DNA of 5,621 nucleotides from GCA-003244245 sp035997545. Lineage in GTDB: Bacteria > Actinomycetota > Actinomycetes > Mycobacteriales > Pseudonocardiaceae. Each line of letters begins with the position of its first letter. Position 1 is the first letter of the stretch. The notes below the pieces were generated by a model. That model worked only from the letters and a program-made list of their open reading frames with translations. It was not told where the DNA came from and ran no database searches. The DNA lies in the NCBI GenBank assembly GCA_035997545.1, contig DASYIL010000062.1, forward strand, positions 1 to 5,621. The letters are read 5' to 3'. Made by a program: the position numbers and the translations under genes. Positions 1 to 5,453 of the stretch are shown piece by piece.

Positions 1-208
1 CTGATCAGCAGCAGTCGGGCCGGATCGATGCGGGTGACTCCGCCCGCACAGACTGAAGATCTTTTTCAACCGCTCTGCTTGAGGCTTTGACGAACGGGGG
101 GCGAGCAGGGCGAGCCCCATAACCCGACATGAGCAGCACGCCACCCGACCACAGTGTTGCGGCCGACCTTGGCGCACCCCACTCGGACGATGTCGATCAA
201 ACCTTCTG
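1..208 (-). other. 3' exon side of the group II intron, no recognised gene
   Basis: This is the sequence downstream of the intron's predicted 3' splice site. One minus-strand frame (from 207 to the window edge) is open for 69 codons, but the translation is rich in Arg, Cys and Pro and matches no family I recognise. Another minus frame is open from about 208 to 68 and then stops. A 6-bp hairpin (TGCGGG/CCCGCA, about 29-50) and a GC-rich patch with repeated GCGAG (about 100-116) are present, without a convincing terminator T-tract directly after either. It may be the far flank of the Tn3 element or of the interrupted host gene; neither can be shown from this window. Confidence 0.4.
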
Positions 209-210
209 GT

Positions 211-245
211 CGGGTGGCCGGGGGGAGTTTCACCCCCCGGCTCCC
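211..245 (-). ncRNA. Group II intron domain VI with branch-point A
   Basis: The minus strand folds as GGG, an unpaired A, GCC plus six G's, a 7-nt loop (TGAAACT), six C's plus GGC, unpaired CA, then CCC. The bulged A at 215 lies seven nucleotides from the predicted 3' splice site, the usual position of the branch nucleotide whose 2'-OH attacks the 5' splice site. The intron then ends in GAC at 211-209. The pairing is read by eye; the branch assignment follows family convention. Confidence 0.75.
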
Positions 246-248
246 ACA

Positions 249-282
249 GATCCCGGCGTGAACCTCGCGATTCACCGGGCTC
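249..282 (-). ncRNA. Group II intron domain V (catalytic hairpin)
   Basis: This 34-nt hairpin begins GAGCCCGG and ends CCGGGATC on the minus strand, with the terminal loop within CGCGAG. It has the standard 34-nt length and the AGC catalytic triad (281-279) that coordinates the metal ions for splicing. It starts 12 nt after the maturase stop codon, as expected when the ORF is in domain IV. The sequence closely resembles the domain V consensus of RmInt1-type introns as I remember it. Confidence 0.9.
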
Positions 283-294
283 TTGTCATCCTGG

Positions 295-1557
295 TCACCA
301 GACACGCGGGACCGAAGGAACCCACCTCCAGTGCGCGAACATGCGGGGGTACCGTGCGGTGATGCCCCGCCAGCACTCCAGGGCCTTCTTTATGGCCTGC
401 AGTCGTTTGTATTTCTTGCGGATCCAGCGCACCAGGTAGGCATTGATGCGCGTCAGGAGCGGATACAGCGCGGAGCGGTAGAACGCCCCGTAGTACTGCA
501 TCCATCCCCGCACGATCGGGTTGATGCGTCGTGCGAGTTCTTGGAAGGTGTGGCCAGTGCGGTTGTGCAGCCGCCAGGACCGCACTTCCGCGTTGATCCT
601 GTTCAGGGCGTTCTTGCTGATCGCGGGAAGAAACCGGTTGAACTTGCGCCCGTTTTTGTCCCGCGCCCGGCGCTGACGAAACGTGAACCCCAGGAACGTG
701 AACGAGGTGTGCTCGTGTGAGCCCCGCCGTGTCCCGTCCTGACAGTAGACGATCCGTGTCTTGTCAGGATGCAATCGCAACCCGACCTGTTCCATCCGGT
801 CAGCGATCGCTGCCAGCACCGTGTGGGCCTGAGCTTCGCTGACACAGTGCACTACCACGTCATCGACGTAACGCTCGAAGGTGACGGTCGGGAATTCCCG
901 GGCCATCCACGCATCGAACGCATAATGCAAGAACAGGTTGGCCAATACCGGTGAGACCGCAGATCCTTGTGGGGTTCCGCGGTCTCGGTGCTGCACGGTT
1001 CCCTCGGCGCTGTGCAATGGCGCGGCAAGCCACCGTGTCACGTACAACACCACCCATGGCTGGTCAGTGTTGACCTCCACCGCCTTGACGATGAGGTCCC
1101 AGGGCACGCTGTCGAAGAACTTCTGGATGTCTAAGTCGATCACCCAGTCGGTCGTCCAACAGCGCTTCCGGCAAGCCGCCACCGCGTCCAGCTGCGACCG
1201 ACCCGGCCGGTAGCCGTAGGAGCCGGGGCGAAAGATCGGCTCGACCCTCGCCTCCAACCGCCTGGCCACCACCGTTTGGGCGACTCTGTCCGCGACCGTG
1301 GGCACACCAAGGACCCTGGTACCTCCGCCATGCGGCTTGGGTATCTCCACTGCCAGCACCGGAGGCGGAAAGTAGCTCCCCGACGACATCCGATTCCACA
1401 CCTTGTACAGATTGTTCTTCAGGTCAGTCTCGAAGTCATCGATCGAGCACCCGTCCACACCCGGCGCGCCCTTGTTGGCCTTAACTTTCTTCCATGCCTC
1501 CCATACTTCCCACTTCGAGATATCAAACGGCTTGCCTGACGATTTCAGCTCGCTCAC
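295..1557 (-). CDS. ltrA: Group II intron reverse transcriptase/maturase, endonuclease-less
   Basis: This 420-residue intron-encoded protein binds the intron RNA, helps it splice and reverse-transcribes it during retrohoming. Visible motifs from the GTG start: GAPGVDG (30-36), LGVPTVADR (83-91), YGYRPGRS (114-121), DLDIQKFFD with the first catalytic Asp at 143, GTPQGSAVSP (194-203), YVDD active site (230-233), LHPDKT (262-267), FTFLGFTF (286-293), and the maturase domain X around RRINPIVRGWMQYYG (343-357). The C-terminus carries FAHW (407-410). No zinc-binding or HNH endonuclease region follows, as in RmInt1, whose protein is about 419 residues. The GTG at 1557 is chosen because GGGAGGAG lies 4 nt upstream and homology starts there; the frame stays open up to 1773, but that part is ribozyme RNA. 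The active site is YVDD rather than the more usual YADD. The frame is intact, so it is likely functional. Confidence 0.93.
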   Translation of the reverse strand: MSELKSSGKPFDISKWEVWEAWKKVKANKGAPGVDGCSIDDFETDLKNNLYKVWNRMSSGSYFPPPVLAVEIPKPHGGGTRVLGVPTVADRVAQTVVARRLEARVEPIFRPGSYGYRPGRSQLDAVAACRKRCWTTDWVIDLDIQKFFDSVPWDLIVKAVEVNTDQPWVVLYVTRWLAAPLHSAEGTVQHRDRGTPQGSAVSPVLANLFLHYAFDAWMAREFPTVTFERYVDDVVVHCVSEAQAHTVLAAIADRMEQVGLRLHPDKTRIVYCQDGTRRGSHEHTSFTFLGFTFRQRRARDKNGRKFNRFLPAISKNALNRINAEVRSWRLHNRTGHTFQELARRINPIVRGWMQYYGAFYRSALYPLLTRINAYLVRWIRKKYKRLQAIKKALECWRGITARYPRMFAHWRWVPSVPRVW

Positions 1558-1561
1558 GCAA

Positions 1562-1569
1562 CTCCTCCC
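1562..1569 (-). promoter_or_regulatory. Ribosome binding site of the maturase
   Basis: GGGAGGAG lies 4 nt upstream of the GTG at 1557. It fixes that GTG as the start against the longer open frame reaching 1773. Confidence 0.75.
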
Positions 1570-1870
1570 GGAGAGTCCCCGGTTGATCGAACGAACAAAC
1601 CACGGACGACCTGACCCCTTGGCTCCACCCCCACCGCGTCTAGCAGGAGCTTCACAGCTACTACGAGTCAGTCCGCCAGCGCGCCCCGCGACGGTACTCA
1701 ATCCCTTGCGGTTTCCGCCGCTTGGGACGCTCCCTCTCGACACCCAGCAATCCGGGCGCCAGTATCGGGGCACGCCTTCTCACGTTCCACGCGAAAGCAG
1801 CAGAACAGGCTCACGTCGCCTCCATGCCGGACACCACCTGGCCAGTAAACGGGCGCCCGCCAGGCTCATC

Positions 1871-1893
1871 CCGGAGTCGCAGGTACACCCCGG
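1871..1893 (-). ncRNA. EBS1 hairpin of intron domain I
   Basis: A perfect 7-bp stem (CCGGGGT with ACTCCGG, one G-T wobble) closes a 9-nt loop, GTACCTGCG, on the minus strand. The ACCTGCG in the loop (1884-1878) is fully complementary to CGCAGGT, the last seven bases of the 5' exon (2148-2142). EBS1 about 260 nt into the intron and in a hairpin loop is where the family places it. This pairing decides that the intron starts at 2141. Confidence 0.8.
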
Positions 1894-1936
1894 TTTCGAT
1901 GTCATCCGTGTTTATTTCGACACTTCAACAGCTACG

Positions 1937-1944
1937 ACGCACGT
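1937..1944 (-). ncRNA. EBS2 element of intron domain I
   Basis: ACGTGCGT on the minus strand is fully complementary over 8 nt to ACGCACGT in the 5' exon (2159-2152). It lies about 200 nt into the intron and about 50 nt before EBS1, matching the usual order. Together with EBS1 it gives 15 complementary bases to the exon. Confidence 0.75.
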
Positions 1945-2141
1945 CTTCCTGTCCCCTACCTGACGCATCCAGTGCGCCTTTTCCCACTCGCTCACCACGA
2001 CAGTCTTTAGCTAACGCAGCAGTGGGCGGTTTGAAGCCTCCCCCCGCAGGGCGACTCCGAAGGGCCAACCTTCATCTTTCACGCAGCACCGCTTCAAGAA
2101 GCTCTATCTACATCGAACCCCTTTCCACGTTCGTGACACAC

Positions 2142-2159
2142 ACCTGCGGAAACGTGCGT
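2142..2159 (-). other. Intron target site, 5' exon half (IBS2 and IBS1)
   Basis: On the minus strand this reads ACGCACGT (IBS2), TTC spacer, CGCAGGT (IBS1), then the intron. The 3-nt spacer between the two binding sites is normal. The 3' exon half starts with CAGAAGG at 208. The site abuts the TAGCGCT repeat at 2159, the putative right end of the Tn3 element, so the intron lies at or within a few bases of that end. Confidence 0.7.
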
Positions 2160-2171
2160 AGCGCTGGCGGT
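2159..2171 (+). repeat. Putative right terminal repeat of the Tn3 element (partner 5441-5453)
   Basis: TAGCGCTGGCGGT on the plus strand matches the minus strand of 5453-5441 (TAGCGCTAGCGAT) at 11 of 13 positions. The two copies lie at similar distances outside tnpA, about 86 bp after the stop and 84 bp before the start. Caution: the AGCGCT core is itself palindromic, so a direct-repeat alignment (2159-2170 with 5446-5457) scores 10 of 12, almost as well. I see no GGGG-type Tn3 end or 5-bp target duplication around it. Confidence 0.3.
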
Positions 2172-2256
2172 AGGGCCGGTCCCGCGTAGACGGTCGTTTG
2201 CGATAGGCGCTCCCGTCAGCAGGACGACGCGGCCGTGCAAGGGGCATGGCTCGGCG

Positions 2257-3621
2257 TCATGCTTCTTCCTCGGCGGTGTGCGGGTCGCGTAGAGGGCGCA
2301 GTCCCGTATGTGGGCCCAGCACCGGGAACCGGTAGCGACCCAGTTCATTGAGGTGGGCGTGTCCCAGCGGGGAGAGTCGGGCTGCGTCGTCGTCGAGCAC
2401 CGGGTGACCTTGGGCACGGAGTTGCTGGACTATGGCGTGCAGGTAGCGGGTGTTCCACAGGGTGGCAGCGTTCAAGACGATGCCCAGCGCCCCTAACTGG
2501 TCTTCTTGGCCTTCTCGGTATTTCTGGTACAGCGCGCCGCGTTTACCGTGGAAGATCTTGCGGGCCAGCCGGTGGCGGGATTCCTGGATGGTGGTTTGGG
2601 TGTTGACCGTGCGGCGGTGGGTATCGTCCACCGGGTCGATCATGGCCAGCAGGTGCAGGGTCTTGGCGATGCGCCCGTGTTCGGCGAACGCTTGCCCGAG
2701 TGGGGTGGGGTGTCCGTTGCGGCGCAGCATCCGTAGCACGTCATAAGCGCGGACCTGGTGAGTGACCAGCGATCCGGCCACGCGGAGCATGTCCGGCCAG
2801 GCAGCGGTGATCTTCCCGAGATTAACCTTGTTGTGGGCGATCGCGTTGAGCGGGCCGTAGTCGGGTTCGGGGTCAGCGGGCCAGCTCGCCCGCCAGTAGC
2901 GGGTGTCGCCGATGTCGGCGATCCGCGGGGAGAACCGGTAGCCCAGGATCGAGAAGACTCCGAACACCATGTCCGAGTACGAGGCCTCATCGGTTGCGAT
3001 CAGCTCCGGTTTCGGGCTGGCATCGAGGTTGAGCAGCACGTCCAGGATGTGCAGGCTGTCGCGGGGGGTGCCGGGCACGATCTGCGCGCCGATCCCTGAG
3101 ACCTGGTCGTTGACGGCGTTGAGCCAGGTCAGGCCCCGTTTGTGGCCGAAGTATTTCGGTGAGGGTCCGGCGTTAAGCGTCCGTACCGGGACGACGAACC
3201 GCAGCCCGTCGACCGAGGCGAGCAGCCCGCCGCCCCACAGCTGCGCGATCGGCACCTGGGCTTGGGCGGCGATGAGCAGGGCATTCGCGGCGGCGTGGGT
3301 GTCGGCCCGCAGGTAGTTCTGGTCAACGTGGGAAAGCCGGCCCCTGGTCAACGCTTCGATGTCCGGATCGATCACCGGAACCAATCCCACGTTGCATGCC
3401 TCGGCGATCAGCAAGGCCGCCACCGAGACTGGCAGATCGCTCATCCGCGCGTCCTCCCCGGACACGTGGACATAGGCATGCAGGAACCCGGTCCAGGCGT
3501 GCACCTCCAGCAGCAACTCGGGCAGGTCGATGCGCGGCAGCATCGCCGCAGTCAGCCGGCGCAGCTCCATCAGACTCTCGGGGACCTCCAAGGCGTCGAG
3601 GCGCTCCACCGACAAGCGCAT
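2257..3621 (-). CDS. tnpA: Tn3 transposase, C-terminal catalytic half (DDE domain)
   Basis: This frame holds the RNase H-like DDE domain of the transposase, about 454 residues from the ATG at 3621. The frame is open upstream to 3693, but homology starts at MRLSVERLDALEVPES. Catalytic residues inferred from motif and spacing are Asp in LLASVDGLRF (codon 3210-3208), Asp in LIATDEASYSDMVFG (2991-2989, 73 residues later, as in Tn3 and Tn4430), and Glu in IQESRHRLAR (2583-2581). The conserved REGQEDQLGALG and LWNTRYL blocks follow near 2510-2440. The C-terminal LSPLGHAHLNELGRY stretch is typical of the family tail. Translation from its own ATG is possible, but there is no clear ribosome binding site, and a lone catalytic domain lacks the DNA-binding half. 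It is more likely reached by frameshifting or is a gene remnant. Confidence 0.85.
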   Translation of the reverse strand: MRLSVERLDALEVPESLMELRRLTAAMLPRIDLPELLLEVHAWTGFLHAYVHVSGEDARMSDLPVSVAALLIAEACNVGLVPVIDPDIEALTRGRLSHVDQNYLRADTHAAANALLIAAQAQVPIAQLWGGGLLASVDGLRFVVPVRTLNAGPSPKYFGHKRGLTWLNAVNDQVSGIGAQIVPGTPRDSLHILDVLLNLDASPKPELIATDEASYSDMVFGVFSILGYRFSPRIADIGDTRYWRASWPADPEPDYGPLNAIAHNKVNLGKITAAWPDMLRVAGSLVTHQVRAYDVLRMLRRNGHPTPLGQAFAEHGRIAKTLHLLAMIDPVDDTHRRTVNTQTTIQESRHRLARKIFHGKRGALYQKYREGQEDQLGALGIVLNAATLWNTRYLHAIVQQLRAQGHPVLDDDAARLSPLGHAHLNELGRYRFPVLGPHTGLRPLRDPHTAEEEA

Positions 3622-5357
3622 GCGGCACCCGGGACGATCCGCACACCGGCGGTGTCCCCGGCCTCGTCGAGCCGGTCGGCCAGCTGGGCCCACGCCGCGT
3701 CTAGCAGCCTGACCTTGTCGCGCAGGTGCGCATGCACCGGGGCGGTCAACCCCAGCCCGTCAAGGATCTCCGGGCGCACCGCTTCCCACGCTGGACCAGC
3801 CAGCAGCCGAGCCCGTGGATCGCCCCAACGGTGCGAGGGCACCGCGAACACGTCGCGGATCCGCAGCGCCTTGTGGAGCTGCTCGAGCACGCACACCACG
3901 TAGGCGTCGCGGTCCGCTGAACCTGCGGGCAGCTCGGGGTTGGCGTACACCGCACGGTTCCACATCGGCGGCACCAGGTCGGCGTCGATGTCGGTGGGTC
4001 GCAGCGGCTTGGCCTTCACCTTCCGCGCGGCCAGATCGGGCAGCGTCTTGACCGCCGCCAGTACCGTGGCACCGCCGGATGCCGCGACCAGTGACACCGA
4101 CTCAGCCAGCAGCGTCAGGAACGGGCGCACCGTGCGATACCGCTCGGCCAGCACCACCCGCATCGCGACCTCCGCCGAGCCGTCATCGTCGGGCACGAGC
4201 TCTTCCACCGTGGCGAGGGCCCCGGTGATCTGCTCGCGCGAGGCGATCTGCTCAACTGCCGCCCACGCCGCGGGGACATCCACCCCGCCCTCGGCCTCGG
4301 CGGCGGCGTCCAACGTCGTGAACAGTTCGCGGTTGACCAAGGCCAGCGTCCGCGAGGCCCGCTCCAGCCGGGGTAGCGACGCGAGCCGTTCCGTGGTCGA
4401 GGCCCGTCGCGCCGGGTTGATCAGCTTGGTGGCCATCAGCAGCGCGAACAAATCCAGCGCATCATCGATCGCGACCGCATCCAGATGCCGGGCCATCGCC
4501 AGCAGCGTCGCGGTGCGCCGCGGCTCAGCCAACGCCGCCAGCATCGGGGCCTTGCTCGCCAACCCGTACCGGGCCAACGCCACCACCCGGTTGGGCGGCA
4601 CCTTCGAACAATCCGCCAACCGCACCCCCAGCCCCGCCAGATCAGCCGCCCGGTCCAGCGCCGTGACCAGACCCCGACCAGACACCCGAGTCGGCGCGCG
4701 GCGCCAGGACTCCATCTCCGAAAACCGCGCCCCCGGCAACACACTTAACGAGGCAAGCAGGCGCCCCGGCAGCACCGGGTCCGCCTCGATAGCGGCCGCG
4801 GCCAGCGCGGCGTGCATCCTCTCGGCTGCGGCTTCCCGCACCGTGGCCACCAACCGGATCAGCACCGTGATCCCCGGCAACAGCACCCCGGCCCGGCGCA
4901 ACCACCCCACGCCCTGGGCGAACAGCGCACCCGGCCCCTCGACGTGCGTCCATGCCCGGCCATCCAGGAACTGACGAAACCCCGCGATCACCGCGGCGTC
5001 CTCGAACACCCGGAACCCGTAGGCCTCCCGGATCTGCCAAGAGTGCTCGTAGGCGGTCATCACGCGGTCGGGGTAGCGCTTCACACACGACGGGTCGGCA
5101 ATGCCCAACTGCTCAGCCAGGTACTCCACCACCGGCCACGGCACATCCAAAGGATCTTCCAAAAACCTGCCCACATACCGGACCGTGGTGGCCTGAAGCA
5201 TCAACCCGAGCCGATTATGATCACCCCGCCGATCACCGATCAGGTTCCTGTCGGCATCGTCAAGGACGAAGAAACGCTCCAGATCCGCCCGCGACGGCAC
5301 ACCATCAAAACGCCCATACCCGGCTACCTGCGCATCAGTCAAAAATTCCATCGGCAT
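3570..5357 (-). CDS. tnpA: Tn3 transposase, N-terminal half (DUF4158-type)
   Basis: This is a 595-residue frame, of which about 577 residues are transposase and the last 18 or so (ending SASTPWRSPRV) are out-of-frame. The DUF4158-type region spans roughly residues 1-165 and includes RRGDHNRLGLMLQ and LGIADPSCVKRY. The remainder is the helical DNA-binding and linker region of Tn3 transposases that recognises the terminal repeats. The ATG at 5357 (MPMEFLTDAQ) is chosen because family members begin this way; the frame stays open to an ATG at 5432, and a second ATG lies at 5351. No strong Shine-Dalgarno sequence precedes any of them; GGCGGGCGGG is the nearest purine-rich stretch. The end overlaps the catalytic half by about 50 bases in another frame. 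Without a frame change the product lacks the DDE residues. Confidence 0.85.
   Translation of the reverse strand: MPMEFLTDAQVAGYGRFDGVPSRADLERFFVLDDADRNLIGDRRGDHNRLGLMLQATTVRYVGRFLEDPLDVPWPVVEYLAEQLGIADPSCVKRYPDRVMTAYEHSWQIREAYGFRVFEDAAVIAGFRQFLDGRAWTHVEGPGALFAQGVGWLRRAGVLLPGITVLIRLVATVREAAAERMHAALAAAAIEADPVLPGRLLASLSVLPGARFSEMESWRRAPTRVSGRGLVTALDRAADLAGLGVRLADCSKVPPNRVVALARYGLASKAPMLAALAEPRRTATLLAMARHLDAVAIDDALDLFALLMATKLINPARRASTTERLASLPRLERASRTLALVNRELFTTLDAAAEAEGGVDVPAAWAAVEQIASREQITGALATVEELVPDDDGSAEVAMRVVLAERYRTVRPFLTLLAESVSLVAASGGATVLAAVKTLPDLAARKVKAKPLRPTDIDADLVPPMWNRAVYANPELPAGSADRDAYVVCVLEQLHKALRIRDVFAVPSHRWGDPRARLLAGPAWEAVRPEILDGLGLTAPVHAHLRDKVRLLDAAWAQLADRLDEAGDTAGVRIVPGAACACRWSASTPWRSPRV
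3601..3633 (-). other. Candidate -1 frameshift site in tnpA (heptamer plus hairpin)
   Basis: On the minus strand the upstream frame reads C CCG GGT (3633-3627), which fits the X XXY YYZ pattern for tandem -1 slippage. Slipping joins the N-terminal frame directly to TGC CGC ATG and the catalytic frame. Seven bases downstream (GCCGCAT) a perfect 5-bp stem, GCGCT with AGCGC (3619-3615 and 3605-3601), encloses a 9-nt loop, at a typical spacing for a stimulator. Against it: CCCGGG tRNA pairing is strong and not a commonly efficient bacterial slip site, the stem is short, and Tn3 transposases are not known to need frameshifting. A deletion mutation or sequencing error is the more likely cause. Confidence 0.3.
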
Positions 5358-5450
5358 GGCCCGCGGACCGTAGGCCACCCGCCCGCCTAGCCACCGAGCT
5401 ACACAAACCGGGCACCAGCCGACCCAACCCACTCAAGATCATCGCTAGCG
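5358..5450 (-). promoter_or_regulatory. tnpA upstream region, promoter not resolved
   Basis: This 93-bp stretch separates the end of the truncated MEDS frame from the tnpA start. It contains TTGAGT and TTGGGT boxes about 70-80 nt before the ATG that could act as -35 elements, but no convincing -10 follows at 16-18 nt. The transposon end probably lies at its right side, so the tnpA promoter should lie here. Confidence 0.2.
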
Positions 5451-5453
5451 CTA
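5441..5453 (-). repeat. Putative left terminal repeat of the Tn3 element, in a near-palindrome
   Basis: TAGCGCTAGCGAT on the minus strand is the partner of the repeat at 2159-2171. It lies in a 14-bp near-palindrome (5443-5456, CGCTAGCGCTAACG, 12 of 14 symmetric). That symmetry could alternatively mark a protein-binding operator upstream of tnpA. The TAG that ends the incoming MEDS frame lies in it. Confidence 0.3.

Larger units (their letters stand above)
209..2141 (-). mobile_element. Group II intron, RmInt1-like (bacterial class D / IIB3), apparently complete
   Basis: This is a self-splicing, retromobile intron of about 1933 nt that encodes its own maturase in domain IV. Seen directly: the 5' end is GTGTG; a long structured leader precedes the ORF; an intact reverse transcriptase ORF follows; a 34-nt domain V and a domain VI hairpin end in GAC. 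The 5' boundary is set by two exon pairings: the 7-nt IBS1 just upstream matches EBS1 in a hairpin loop, and an 8-nt IBS2 matches EBS2. The 3' boundary is placed after the AC that follows the branch-point region. The length is close to that of RmInt1 (about 1.9 kb, from memory). The maturase sequence and the lack of an endonuclease domain support class D. It sits about 115 bp after the tnpA stop on the same strand, so tnpA read-through RNA could carry it. No frameshift or lost domain was seen, so it may be active. The exact ends are predicted, not mapped. Confidence 0.9.
1558..2141 (-). ncRNA. Group II intron ribozyme 5' part (domains I-III and start of domain IV)
   Basis: This 584-nt non-coding stretch precedes the maturase start. 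It begins GTGTGTCACG and contains many GNRA-like and GAAA tetraloop-type stretches and short inverted repeats typical of domain I, including the EBS2 and EBS1 elements about 200 and 260 nt from the 5' end. A segment near 1665-1625 (GAAGCTCCTG, then GGTGGAGCC and AAGGGGTC) resembles the domain II/III region of related introns. Short open frames here on both strands are by-products of GC-rich structured RNA. Domain borders inside the stretch were not resolved. Confidence 0.8.
2257..5357 (-). pseudogene. tnpA: Tn3-family transposase gene, split by a -1 frame change
   Basis: Read as one gene this encodes the transposase that cuts and joins transposon ends during replicative cointegrate formation. 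Joining the two frames at the heptamer at 3633-3627 gives about 1033 residues, near the family's usual 950-1030. The upstream frame runs through VRIVPG, after which homology resumes in the -1 frame at RMRLSVERLDALE; the join is where the family protein is continuous. No in-frame stop or other break was seen in either half. The simplest cause is loss of 1 (or 4 or 7) bases, or a sequencing error in CCCGGG. A slippery site could instead make full-length protein by frameshifting. Without frameshifting the upstream half lacks all catalytic residues and the element would not move by itself. Confidence 0.75.
2159..5453 (-). mobile_element. Tn3-family insertion element, transposase only
   Basis: This is the inferred extent of a replicative Tn3-type element of about 3.3 kb. 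The evidence is the Tn3 transposase gene, the interrupted MEDS-domain gene on the upstream side, and the weak repeat pair at the proposed ends. No resolvase (tnpR), integrase (tnpI), res site or passenger gene is visible, so it resembles the short tnpA-only members listed as insertion sequences. The ends are uncertain by tens of bases because no 38-bp inverted repeat with a GGGG end was found. Confidence 0.45.

Noticed and set aside
29..50. Hairpin TGCGGG/CCCGCA as a transcription terminator
   Set aside because: The stem is only 6 bp. The nearest T-tract on the plus strand lies about 12 nt away, and none follows on the minus strand.
98..118. GC-rich patch with repeated GCGAG, considered as a Tn3 GGGG-type end or an attC-like site
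   Set aside because: No matching inverted copy exists near 5450-5500, and no integron-type core sites were seen. RmInt1-like introns are not attC-associated.
1403..2189. Two overlapping plus-strand open frames over the intron leader
   Set aside because: They lie opposite structured ribozyme RNA and have no protein similarity I recognise.
2094..2417. Minus-strand 107-codon frame crossing the tnpA end and the 5' splice site
   Set aside because: It is out of frame with the conserved transposase C-terminus and runs into the ribozyme. The spliced exon would continue only to Gln-Lys-Val-stop.
3262..3903. Plus-strand 213-codon open frame spanning the tnpA frame break
   Set aside because: It is antisense to both transposase halves, with low-complexity composition and no ribosome binding site or motif.
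3940..4974. Long plus-strand open frame of 344 codons opposite tnpA
   Set aside because: It is antisense to the conserved N-terminal transposase half. Its Ser/Ala/Arg-rich translation has no domain, and long antisense frames are expected opposite high-GC genes.
4812..5390. Plus-strand 192-codon open frame opposite the start of tnpA
   Set aside because: The His/Pro/Arg-rich translation has no recognisable family and it is antisense to a supported gene.
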